The position numbers were made by a program, and so were the translations under genes. 64,000 nt of DNA, taken from assembly GCA_905339235.1 (NCBI GenBank), contig CAJPFG010000018.1, forward strand, positions 248,001-312,000. Direction: 5' to 3'. Under the pieces are notes generated by a model that saw only the letters and a program-made list of their open reading frames with translations, made no database searches and had not been told where the DNA came from. Positions 32,956 through 41,333 of this stretch are shown here, in pieces; within the stretch, counting starts at the first letter, position 1; each line of letters opens with the position of its first letter. Source of the stretch: Phycisphaerales bacterium. Its GTDB lineage: Bacteria; Planctomycetota; Phycisphaerae; Phycisphaerales; UBA1924.

Positions 32956-35124
32956 ATGTCTGAACGATCTACATTCTCCCCCTTCTGGCATCGTGTCCGC
33001 GCGATGAAGCCCCGCCTGCGCCCGCACGTGCAGATCACCCGCCAGCACTTCCGCGGCCGGCGCTGGCACGTGGTGCACGATCCCTCCTCCAACCAGTTCT
33101 ACCGGCTCAACTCCGTTGCCCACGAGTTCGTGGGCCTGCTCGACGGGCATCGCACGGTCGAGGCGGTCTGGCAGCACTCGCTGACGCGACACGCCGACGA
33201 CGCCCTCACCCAGAACGAGGTGCTGCAACTGCTCTCGCAGTTGTACGGGAGCAACCTGCTCGCGGCCGATGTGTCGCCCGAGACCGAGCAACTCCTCCGC
33301 CGAGGGCGAGAGCGCTTCGCGCAGCGCGCCAAGCAGCAGGCGATCGGCCTGATGTACTTCAAGATGCGGCTTTTCAACCCCGACGCCATCCTGGCCTGGC
33401 TGGAGCCCATCTTCCGCCCCCTGATTTCCCCGGTCGGTTTCGTGCTCTGGTGCCTGTGGATACTCGCGGCCATCGGGTTCGTGGTCGTCCCTAACTGGAG
33501 CGTCCTCATCAGCGGCGTGGACTCGGCGGTGGCCCCGTCCAACTGGGGATGGATGTTCGCCATCTTCGTGGTGCTGAAACTGATCCACGAAACTGGCCAC
33601 GGCCTGATCTGCCGGAGATTCGGCGGGCAGGTGCCCGAGTTCGGCGCCATGCTCCTCGTCCTGATCCCCGCTCCCTACGTGGACGCCTCCAGCGCGTGGG
33701 CCTTTCCCAGCAAGTGGCGGCGAATGGCCGTCGGCGCCGGCGGAATGATCTTCGAGTTGACGGTCGCCGCCGCGGCCGCGTTCACGTGGATGAACACCGC
33801 CTCCGACAGCCTGCTGCACCAACTCGCCTACAACGCGATCTTCTCCGCCAGCGTCTCAACCGTCCTCTTCAACGCCAACCCTCTGATGAAGTTCGACGGG
33901 TACTACATCCTCAGCGACCTGCTGGAAGTGCCCAACCTCATGCAGCGCTCGACGGGAATGCTCAAGTTCCTGATTCAGCGTCACCTGTTCCAGATCAAGG
34001 GCGCGGTTCCGCCCACCGGCAGCCCCTCGGAAGCGGTGATCCTCGTGGTGTACGGCGTGGGGGCGATGGCGTATCGGATCTTCCTGTTCGTATCGATCAC
34101 GCTCTACGTGATGGGCCAGATGTTCGCGATCGGGCTGTTCCTGGCGGCGTGGACGGCGACGATGTGGTTCGTGCTGCCGGTGGGCGGGTGCGTTCACTGG
34201 CTCGCGACCAGCCCCCAGATCGCGGATCGCAGGCCGCGCACCATCGCCATTACGCTGGTGCTCGCGGGGCTGGTGCTGATGGCGGTGGGCGTGATCCCCG
34301 CCCCGGACCGCCGGCGGGCCCGCGGCGTGGTGGAAAGCCCGGTGCAGCCCAGCGTCTACTTCGGCACCGACGGCTTCGTGATGCAGGCGCTGGTCAAGCC
34401 CGGCGAGCATGTCAAGGCGGGACAGCCGATGGTCGTAATGGAAAGCGACTCGCTGCTCGCCCAGTTGGAGATGACTCGGGCCGTTCTCGCCGAGGCCGAG
34501 GGACGCGCATTCGCCGCGGCGCCGTACAACCCCGCAGCCACCGTCGCCGCCCAGGAGTTTGCCGACGCCGTGCGCCAGCAGATCACGTGGGCCGAGAGCA
34601 AGATCGAGGCCCTCACCATCCGCGCACCCCACGACGGCGTCGTCGTCGGGCAGGACCCCCAGTCCATGGTCGGCAAGTTCGTTCACGAGGGCCAGCCGTT
34701 GTGCGAAGTGGTGAGCGAACAGGACCTCCGCGTCGCCGCCGTTCTCACACAGACCGAAGCCTCGTGGCTGCGTCAGGGCCCGGCGAAGGTCGAGGTGCGA
34801 TTGATCTCCCGTCTGGAGCAGGACCCGGTGGAGGCTCGCACCGAAAAGATCATCGACGCCGGCACGCGCGACCTTCCGCACGAAGCCCTTTCGTACAAGG
34901 GCGGGGGAACCATCGAAACCCAGGCGGACGACAAGAGCGGCCGACTTTCCAAGGGCGCCGTCTTCAAGGGGTACTTCGTGCCGGTTGACGCCGCGTCGTT
35001 CTCCACGGAAACCGCCAAGCCCGGAGAGCGGGTCGTGCTTCGGTTCACGCTGGATAGCAAACCCCTGCTCTCCCAATGGTGGTTGAGGCTGAGGCAGACG
35101 CTGCAAGGCAGGGCGAAGGTGTGA
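32956..35124 (+). CDS. PqqD-like / M50 site-2-protease / HlyD fusion protein
   Basis: 722 residues from ATG 32956. Order: a PqqD-like winged-helix domain (about 20-105, VVHDPSSNQFYRLNSVAHEFVGLLDG), the class that binds peptide substrates; an M50 membrane protease core with HETGH (H211-H215) and NPLMKFDGYYILSD (about 308-321), flanked by about eight membrane helices; and a HlyD-type adaptor segment (VESPVQPSVYFGTDGFVMQALVKPGEHVKAGQP to APHDGVVVGQDPQ). Both zinc ligand motifs are intact, so it could cleave within the membrane; some relatives act as transporters only. The stop overlaps the GTG of the SecA-like gene. Confidence 0.85.
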   Translation: MSERSTFSPFWHRVRAMKPRLRPHVQITRQHFRGRRWHVVHDPSSNQFYRLNSVAHEFVGLLDGHRTVEAVWQHSLTRHADDALTQNEVLQLLSQLYGSNLLAADVSPETEQLLRRGRERFAQRAKQQAIGLMYFKMRLFNPDAILAWLEPIFRPLISPVGFVLWCLWILAAIGFVVVPNWSVLISGVDSAVAPSNWGWMFAIFVVLKLIHETGHGLICRRFGGQVPEFGAMLLVLIPAPYVDASSAWAFPSKWRRMAVGAGGMIFELTVAAAAAFTWMNTASDSLLHQLAYNAIFSASVSTVLFNANPLMKFDGYYILSDLLEVPNLMQRSTGMLKFLIQRHLFQIKGAVPPTGSPSEAVILVVYGVGAMAYRIFLFVSITLYVMGQMFAIGLFLAAWTATMWFVLPVGGCVHWLATSPQIADRRPRTIAITLVLAGLVLMAVGVIPAPDRRRARGVVESPVQPSVYFGTDGFVMQALVKPGEHVKAGQPMVVMESDSLLAQLEMTRAVLAEAEGRAFAAAPYNPAATVAAQEFADAVRQQITWAESKIEALTIRAPHDGVVVGQDPQSMVGKFVHEGQPLCEVVSEQDLRVAAVLTQTEASWLRQGPAKVEVRLISRLEQDPVEARTEKIIDAGTRDLPHEALSYKGGGTIETQADDKSGRLSKGAVFKGYFVPVDAASFSTETAKPGERVVLRFTLDSKPLLSQWWLRLRQTLQGRAKV

Positions 35125-37127
35125 GTCAGGTTGTAACGCAATATTCCGTCCTGTACGACTCCTTCCGCAGCCGGCGGCTTCGGCCGCCCTCGTACAAGGG
35201 GCTGGATCTCGTGTCCTCGCGCGCCGGGATGGCGGTTCGCCATTTCCGCACCCGCGCCGCGTATCTGCTCTCGCAGGCGGAGCAGACCGACCTTTTGGCG
35301 AGCGAGTTTCGCAACATGTCGGAGGGCGCGCTCGACGACGCCATCGTGAACTCCCGCGACCTGTTCGCCCGCAACCGCCAGGATGAGGGCGGCGTGCGGC
35401 GTGCCCTCGCGGCCGTCCGCGAAGTGGCGCGCCGGCTCACGGGCGAGCAGGCCTACGTCGTGCAGTTGATGGGCGCGCTGGGGCTGTACCACGGACGCAT
35501 CATCGAGATGCTCACCGGCGAGGGCAAGACGCTGACGGGGTCCATCGCCGCGCCGCTCATCGCGTGGCATTACAAACGCCTGCATGTCTTCACGGTGAAC
35601 GACTACCTCGCCTCGCGCGACGCCGAGTCGCGCAGGTACATCTACCGCCGCTGCCTGCTCGACGTCGGGGCCATCACGCAGGAGATGCAGCCGGCCGAGC
35701 GGGCGCTGGTGTACTCGCGCCCCATCGTCTACGGCACTCCCAAGCAAATCGTGGCCGACTGGCTGCGGGACCAGATCAAGTTGGGACGCGCCACGACCGC
35801 GTGGACCGCGCGCCACCTGACCTCGCAGGTGGGGTCCGGCGGCGAAGGGCTGACTCCGATCGTCCCGGGATTGCGGGCCGCGCTGGTGGACGAGGCCGAC
35901 GCCGTGCTCATCGACGAGGGCGTCGTGCCCCTGATCATCGCCCGATCGCGGCGCGAGGACGACATGGCCAAGGTGTACCGCGAGGCCGCGTCCCTCGCGG
36001 GGAAACTCGACGAGGGCGCCGACTTCGAGATCGACCACGTCCGCCGGCGGGCCGACATGACCCGCCACGGCGAGGACCGGCTCGTCGTCCTCTTCGACCA
36101 GTTGCTCTCCCACGCCGGCGAGCCCATCTGGCGGGCCACCCGCCGCGGCGAGGAACTCGTCCGCCAGGCCCTGGTCGCCCGCTACTGCTACATCCACGGT
36201 CAGCAGTACCAGATCGTGGACGGCAAGGTCCTCATCGTGGACGAATACACCGGGCGATTCCTGCCAGATCGTCAGTGGGAGCACGGCCTGCACCAGGCCG
36301 TGGAGGCCAAGGAAGGGCTCGAAGTCACCGCCGACCGCGAGACGCTGGCGCGGCTGTCCTTCCAGCGGTTCTTCCGGTCTTACCCGTTCCTCTGCGGCAT
36401 GACCGGCACCGCCGCCGACGCCACCAGCGAGATGGAGTCGGTCTACACGCGCCCGGTGACGATCGTGCCGACCAACAAGCCGGTCGTGCGGGCCCAGTGG
36501 CCCGCCAGGGTCTTCCGCGCGGTGCGCGACAAGTGGTCCGCCATCGCCGCGTCGATCGAAGACGTCCACCGCGCCGGCCGCCCCGTGCTCGTCGGAACCC
36601 GCTCCATAGCCGCATCCGAGTTGCTCGCCCGCCTGCTCGAACTCCGCGGCCTGCCCCACCAGATCCTCAACGCCAACTTCGACAAGGAAGAAGCCGACTT
36701 CATTTCCAAGGCCGGAATGGGCGGGCCCGACGCGGCCATCACCGTCGCGACCAACATGGCCGGGCGCGGCACCGACATCAAGCCCGACGCGCGCGCCCTG
36801 GAAGCCGGCGGGCTTCACGTGATCCTTACCGAGATGCACGGGGCCAAGCGGATCGACCGTCAGTTCATCGGCCGCGCCGGCCGCCAGGGCGACCCGGGCT
36901 CGGCGCAGATCTTCGTCTCCCTCGAGGACGAACTGGTCCAGCGGCACGCGCCGGTTCTTACGCGCCTGCTGCGAGAGCGCGCCCGCGACGCCGAACTCGC
37001 CCAGACACGGATGGCGATGCGAGTCTTCCGGCTCGCGCAGCGACGCAGCGAGGCCCGCGACCGGCGGAACCGCGCGGGCGTGCTCCGCCAGGACGACTGG
37101 ATCGACAAGCACCTGCCCGGCTCGTAA
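35121..37127 (+). CDS. Shortened SecA-like translocase ATPase
   Basis: 668 residues from GTG 35121, overlapping the previous stop (GTGA). SecA motor motifs are intact: Walker A TGEGKT (132-137), HVFTVNDYLASRDAES, DEAD-type VDEADAVLIDEG (256-267), IVDEYTGR, FLCGMTGTA, ATNMAGRGTDI and GRAGRQGDPGSAQIFVSLEDEL. The preprotein cross-linking region between the ATPase halves is shorter than in SecA. The chain ends just after RRSEARDRRNRAGVL, so the two-helix finger, C-terminal wing and zinc tail of the roughly 900-residue SecA are missing. It is unlikely to be the housekeeping SecA and probably powers this operon's export device. Confidence 0.87.
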   Translation: MSQVVTQYSVLYDSFRSRRLRPPSYKGLDLVSSRAGMAVRHFRTRAAYLLSQAEQTDLLASEFRNMSEGALDDAIVNSRDLFARNRQDEGGVRRALAAVREVARRLTGEQAYVVQLMGALGLYHGRIIEMLTGEGKTLTGSIAAPLIAWHYKRLHVFTVNDYLASRDAESRRYIYRRCLLDVGAITQEMQPAERALVYSRPIVYGTPKQIVADWLRDQIKLGRATTAWTARHLTSQVGSGGEGLTPIVPGLRAALVDEADAVLIDEGVVPLIIARSRREDDMAKVYREAASLAGKLDEGADFEIDHVRRRADMTRHGEDRLVVLFDQLLSHAGEPIWRATRRGEELVRQALVARYCYIHGQQYQIVDGKVLIVDEYTGRFLPDRQWEHGLHQAVEAKEGLEVTADRETLARLSFQRFFRSYPFLCGMTGTAADATSEMESVYTRPVTIVPTNKPVVRAQWPARVFRAVRDKWSAIAASIEDVHRAGRPVLVGTRSIAASELLARLLELRGLPHQILNANFDKEEADFISKAGMGGPDAAITVATNMAGRGTDIKPDARALEAGGLHVILTEMHGAKRIDRQFIGRAGRQGDPGSAQIFVSLEDELVQRHAPVLTRLLRERARDAELAQTRMAMRVFRLAQRRSEARDRRNRAGVLRQDDWIDKHLPGS

Positions 37128-37130
37128 CCC

Positions 37131-37652
37131 TTACGACAGCACGTTCCCCAACTTCAGCGCCCGGCGCAGGTCCACGATCTGCCCGCAGTGCACGCCGTTG
37201 TGGAAGGCCATCCGCATGGTCAGCGCGCCGGGAGTGCTCGTGGCTTTCCCCCAGGGCACGGCGCGGTCCAGCGTCGCGTCGTCGGCGGTTCGGGCCGCGC
37301 CCGCCAGCCGCGCAACCGCGGCGTCGAACACCGCCACGCACCGCTCCACGCCCGGATACCGCGCGGGCTCGTCTGTCGGCACGCTCCCGAAGCACACCGA
37401 CTCGGTACCGAAGTGAGAGGAGTCCCCTTTCACTGAGTCCTTGATGAAGTCACCCTGCGGCAGGTCCTTGCCGTCGATCATGCCCGCGACTCGGTGCATG
37501 GTCAGCGCCAGGTGGCCCAGGTTCCACGCGAAGTGATTGGGCAAGCCCGGCGCCTGCGTCGTCCGGTTCGCGTCGGTGAACCCGGGCAGGTATCGGGCCA
37601 GAAGGGTGCGGCTTTGTTCCACGGCTTCGGCGAGCAGGGTGCTTCTGTTCAT
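37131..37652 (-). CDS. DinB-like four-helix metal-binding protein
   Basis: 173 residues from ATG 37652; ATG 37667 would add five residues and overlap the divergent gene. NHFAWNLGHLALTMHR and FHNGVHCGQIVDLRRAL give the His residues of the DinB/YfiT fold, which binds a divalent metal. Members include thiol-dependent S-transferases (bacillithiol or glutathione type) and proteins of unknown role. It lies convergent to the SecA-like gene, 3 bp apart, and divergent from the methyltransferase gene. Confidence 0.78.
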   Translation of the reverse strand: MNRSTLLAEAVEQSRTLLARYLPGFTDANRTTQAPGLPNHFAWNLGHLALTMHRVAGMIDGKDLPQGDFIKDSVKGDSSHFGTESVCFGSVPTDEPARYPGVERCVAVFDAAVARLAGAARTADDATLDRAVPWGKATSTPGALTMRMAFHNGVHCGQIVDLRRALKLGNVLS

Positions 37653-37657
37653 ATCCT
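37652..37657 (+). promoter_or_regulatory. -10-like TATCCT 8 nt before the methyltransferase gene
   Basis: TATCCT is followed by GAGCGTAC and the ATG at 37666, with no ribosome-binding site. The box overlaps the start of the divergent DinB-like gene. Confidence 0.35.
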
Positions 37658-37665
37658 GAGCGTAC

Positions 37666-38478
37666 ATGCCCCAGGACGTAGATTTCTACTCGATTCCGCG
37701 CCTCTACGACATTCTTCACGCGCGGGGAACCGCCCACGATGTCCAAACCGCCCGGGGTCTGCAATCCCGCTTCGTGCCCCGTCGGCCCGGCCCCTCCACC
37801 TGGCTCGAGCCCGCGTGCGGGACCGGCCGCTACTTGCGCTACGCCTCCCGGAGGGGAATCCACGGCGTCGGCTTCGATATCTCGCGCCCGATGATCAACT
37901 TCGCCCGTCGCGCCAAACGCGGCCCGCTGCTCTCGCGCGTTCGCAAGCGCGGCTCGCTCACGTTCTTCACCGCCCGGATGGAAGACTTCGACCGCACCCA
38001 CGCCCTGCCGCCCATCGACCTGGCGTACAACCCCATCAACACCATCCGCCACCTGACCTCCGACCGCGCGATGGTTGACCATTTCAGGGCCGTGGCCAGC
38101 GTGCTCCGGCCCGGTGCCGTCTACCTTGTCGGGATCAGCCTGTGCGCGTACGGCCTGGAGTCTCCCACCGAAGACGTATGGATCGGCCGCGAGGGAGCCA
38201 CGCGAGTGGTGCAGGTGGCTCAGTACCTGCCGGCCACGGGTTCGCGGGGCGAGGCCGCCCGCGCCGAGCGAGTGATCAGCCACCTTACCGTCACCCGCGG
38301 CCGGCGCGAGCACCACATCAACTCCACCTACGCCCTCCGAAGTTACGACCTGGCCCAGTGGGAAGAAATCATCGATCGCGCCGGCCTGGATGTGGTCGGC
38401 GTAACCGACGGCGATGGGCACCACGCCGTCCCGATGGGGCCGGGGTATTTCCTGTACGTGCTCCGGCCGCGCAAGTAG
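37666..38478 (+). CDS. Class I SAM-dependent methyltransferase
   Basis: 270 residues. The SAM-binding strand-loop is WLEPACGTGRYLRYA (46-60), followed by GVGFDISRPMINFA (motif II), ARMEDFD and a motif with NPINTIRHL in place of the common DxxxxxF. The fold is that of a small-molecule methyltransferase; the substrate is unknown. It is convergent with the 919-residue exported protein gene, with no gap between the stop codons. Confidence 0.82.
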   Translation: MPQDVDFYSIPRLYDILHARGTAHDVQTARGLQSRFVPRRPGPSTWLEPACGTGRYLRYASRRGIHGVGFDISRPMINFARRAKRGPLLSRVRKRGSLTFFTARMEDFDRTHALPPIDLAYNPINTIRHLTSDRAMVDHFRAVASVLRPGAVYLVGISLCAYGLESPTEDVWIGREGATRVVQVAQYLPATGSRGEAARAERVISHLTVTRGRREHHINSTYALRSYDLAQWEEIIDRAGLDVVGVTDGDGHHAVPMGPGYFLYVLRPRK

Positions 38479-41238
38479 TCAGCGCACCAGCACCGACCGC
38501 ACAAGCCGCGCGCCCGTTTCGGGATCTTCGACGCTGACCATGACGCGCTGGCCCCGGAGCGAGGCGCCCTGGTCGGCGAAGCGGAATCGCTTGATCGTCT
38601 GGTTGCCCGCTGGCAGATCGTTTACCGCCGCCTTGGCCCGCGGGACGCCGGGGGCATACGCCGTCATCCGCAGATTTGCCGCGTCCTGGCCGGTGTTCCC
38701 GATCACCGCATCCACCACGGCGTCGTTCCCGGAGATCATCGCGGCCAGATCCATCCGAAGGCCCGGAGTCCCGATCTCGACTCGCCGGCGCACCTGCACG
38801 GGGCCGTACGTGCCCTCGCTCTGGATCTCGACGTCGAACACAAAGTCACGAGGCCCGGCTTCCTCCACGGGGCTGAAGCCGATGGTGAGGTTCACCTTGG
38901 CGGCCTCGCCCGGCCCCGCGTGGAACCGCGCCGCGCGGGGAGAAATGCGCCACGTTCGGTCGCGCTCGCCGTTGCCCAGGCCCCCGGGCTCGAGAATCGT
39001 GATAGACCCCGCCAGCCCGACGGCCCAGGTATTCTGAAGCACGATTGTGCGCTCCTGCTCGCGCCCGCCGGCGTCGAGCGTGGGCGGCTCGATCCGCAGC
39101 GTCGCCAGGAACCGGCACCACGCGAGGTCGATCCCCTCAATGAACACGGGCGAATCGGTCAGATCAACCCGGATCCCCGGGGGGCCCTTGAGCGCGAGTT
39201 TCGTGCCCTCCGGCGCCGGGGTGGAGTTCCCGTAGATGTCCGTGACCCGTACCGGGCCTTCGCCGACGAACTCACGCAGCACCGCCTCATCGGCGGGCGC
39301 GGCTTCATTCCACGCCACCAGGGCCGCGCCCTTCGCCGTGGCGGCGCCAGTGGTCGGCGCCAGGATGTAGCACCGCACCCCATCCGCCACGGGGAACTCG
39401 CCGACCACCTTGCGCTCGCCCAGTTGATCATTCAGCGTCCGCCACACGCACAACTCGGCCCGAGGCATCAACTGCGGCCGGCGCTGGCCTATCTCGTCCC
39501 AGGCGTCGCGAAGCGATACGGCGACCGCCGGTCCGCCGCCCTCCCCCGTGCCCGCCCAGAACTCCACCACCTGCCTCGCCAGCGCCGGGGCGCTGACGTG
39601 CGGCCGGCCCTCTCCCGGCTCGAACACCACCCGCAGCGCCGAGGACGAAGTCTGCCGCGCCCACCCCGCCGCGGCGAGCCGCACGCCCGTTGGCTCCAGA
39701 TCGCGAGGCACCAGCAGCGACAACTCGGAAACCTGCGCCGCCTCCCAGTCGCGATCGATGCGGCCCCCGATCACCGCCCGCGGCGCTGGAACAAACTTCG
39801 AGAGCGCATCGCGCGCCGCCGCCACATCGCCCCCAAGCCCCCGCCGCCAGTACGTCAGGTCGTTTCCCGCGACGCCGATCTGCCACCGCGAAACCCGCGG
39901 CCCGATCTTCTCGAGCATCACGCCGACAAACGGTTCCCACAGTTGCGGGTCGGCGAGCAGGGCACTCAGCGGGTCGTTGGGATCAACGCGGAGTTGGCCG
40001 GCGAGCAACGACGGCGTCACCGGCAGGCTCATCGTCACCTCCTGCCGCTGCCCGAGCAGCGCCGTGACGGCGTTCGAGAGCGCCCGCTCGCGGCGGACGA
40101 CCTCCGCGGGGGTCAGATCAGCAGTCCAGGCCGGGAGTGTGACGCCCCCCACGGCCATTCGGCGTGCAAGGGCGGGCGAATCGACCACCCCCGCCTCGGG
40201 GATTTCCAGCCCGAACGGCGAGTCACCCGCGGCGCCGGTGCTCGGATCGATGGTCTCGTGGAGCCACACGAAATCCACGTGCGCCTCATCCACCTGGCGC
40301 TCGCCGTTCATCACGCGGACCCGCCCGCGGTACCAGCCCCCGCCCGGCAGGTCCGGCCGCCAATCGGCGGTGATGACTCCGTAGCCGGTGGCCTGTTCGT
40401 CGCGGGCGACCACGGCCCCGTTCACGTCCTGCACCTCGCCCAGCAACGTGAGTCTTTCGCCGGTAAGGTCGCGCACCATCATCGAAAGCGTGGGGGCCGC
40501 GGGCATCGCGACGACATTCCCCGGCGCGCCCGAGGTGATCTCGACCCGCGGGAGTTGGATGATCTCGACGTGGTCAAACCAGGCCGCACCCGAAAAATCC
40601 TGCTCCCACACCCGGTGCGGGTCGGGCTCTTCCGGCGGAGAGGCCTGCTGCGGCTGAAGGAGGAGCAACTCGAGTTGCAGCCACGCGGCCTCTTCCCAGC
40701 GCCCCACCGCCTCGAGCGAAACCTCGGTCCATTGCCCCTCGCTCCGCACGACCGGCGTTCGCGATTCGCTCTGCACGATCGGTTCCTTCGCCCGATCCAG
40801 GAACCGCGCCGCCAGCGCCGCGCCCGAGTGCTTCAGGCCCTCCGTCCGCACCCGCACCGACAGCCGATAGTCGGCGTTCTGGAAAACCGGCACCCCGCCG
40901 GGCGCCAGAATCAGCGACGTGCTACCCCCGCGCGTTGGCACACGCACCGCGCCCTCGCCCGCGAACGGCGAGCCGCCATCGCGCGTGTACACCAGCACCG
41001 CCTGATTCCACGACGGAAACCCCTCGCGCCGGACCCCATTCGGATCGTCCTGCGCGCGATACCACAGTTCCGGCACGTCGCCGGGGTTGTGGTCCCACTC
41101 CTCAAAGTCGAAGACCTTGACCAGCCGGCCCGCGGCCTGCGGTCTGACAACTTCCGGCTCGGGCTGCGCACCGCCGGGAGTCCCGACGGCCGTGAGCACA
41201 AGCGCGCACCATCCTCCGAAGGCTCTGAGAGCGGACAT
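38479..41238 (-). CDS. Large exported protein, possibly carbohydrate-active
   Basis: 919 residues with a signal peptide (cut near PGGAQ). The first 230 residues look like a jelly-roll carbohydrate-binding region (VFDFEEWDHNPGD, ADYRLSVRVRTEG). The middle (about 335-570) has the alternating pattern of a TIM-barrel glycosidase (FGLEIPEAGVVDSP, RVSRWQIGVAGNDLTYW) but no obvious catalytic Glu pair. The C-terminal 300 residues are beta-sandwich repeats. I do not recognise the family. It is the last gene of the minus-strand array; a 95-bp gap separates it from the ABC permease gene. Confidence 0.7.
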   Translation of the reverse strand: MSALRAFGGWCALVLTAVGTPGGAQPEPEVVRPQAAGRLVKVFDFEEWDHNPGDVPELWYRAQDDPNGVRREGFPSWNQAVLVYTRDGGSPFAGEGAVRVPTRGGSTSLILAPGGVPVFQNADYRLSVRVRTEGLKHSGAALAARFLDRAKEPIVQSESRTPVVRSEGQWTEVSLEAVGRWEEAAWLQLELLLLQPQQASPPEEPDPHRVWEQDFSGAAWFDHVEIIQLPRVEITSGAPGNVVAMPAAPTLSMMVRDLTGERLTLLGEVQDVNGAVVARDEQATGYGVITADWRPDLPGGGWYRGRVRVMNGERQVDEAHVDFVWLHETIDPSTGAAGDSPFGLEIPEAGVVDSPALARRMAVGGVTLPAWTADLTPAEVVRRERALSNAVTALLGQRQEVTMSLPVTPSLLAGQLRVDPNDPLSALLADPQLWEPFVGVMLEKIGPRVSRWQIGVAGNDLTYWRRGLGGDVAAARDALSKFVPAPRAVIGGRIDRDWEAAQVSELSLLVPRDLEPTGVRLAAAGWARQTSSSALRVVFEPGEGRPHVSAPALARQVVEFWAGTGEGGGPAVAVSLRDAWDEIGQRRPQLMPRAELCVWRTLNDQLGERKVVGEFPVADGVRCYILAPTTGAATAKGAALVAWNEAAPADEAVLREFVGEGPVRVTDIYGNSTPAPEGTKLALKGPPGIRVDLTDSPVFIEGIDLAWCRFLATLRIEPPTLDAGGREQERTIVLQNTWAVGLAGSITILEPGGLGNGERDRTWRISPRAARFHAGPGEAAKVNLTIGFSPVEEAGPRDFVFDVEIQSEGTYGPVQVRRRVEIGTPGLRMDLAAMISGNDAVVDAVIGNTGQDAANLRMTAYAPGVPRAKAAVNDLPAGNQTIKRFRFADQGASLRGQRVMVSVEDPETGARLVRSVLVR

Positions 41239-41333
41239 GACATGGATATCGGTCCCTCGCGGGGGGTCTCGTGACTGAGACCGCCCCGGGAATCAGCCAA
41301 ACTCGCCCGCCGAACCACCGGAATGTGGGGCCT

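Noticed and set aside
35121..37127. Housekeeping SecA
   Set aside because: C-terminal domains are missing and the gene is embedded in an adaptor/protease operon.
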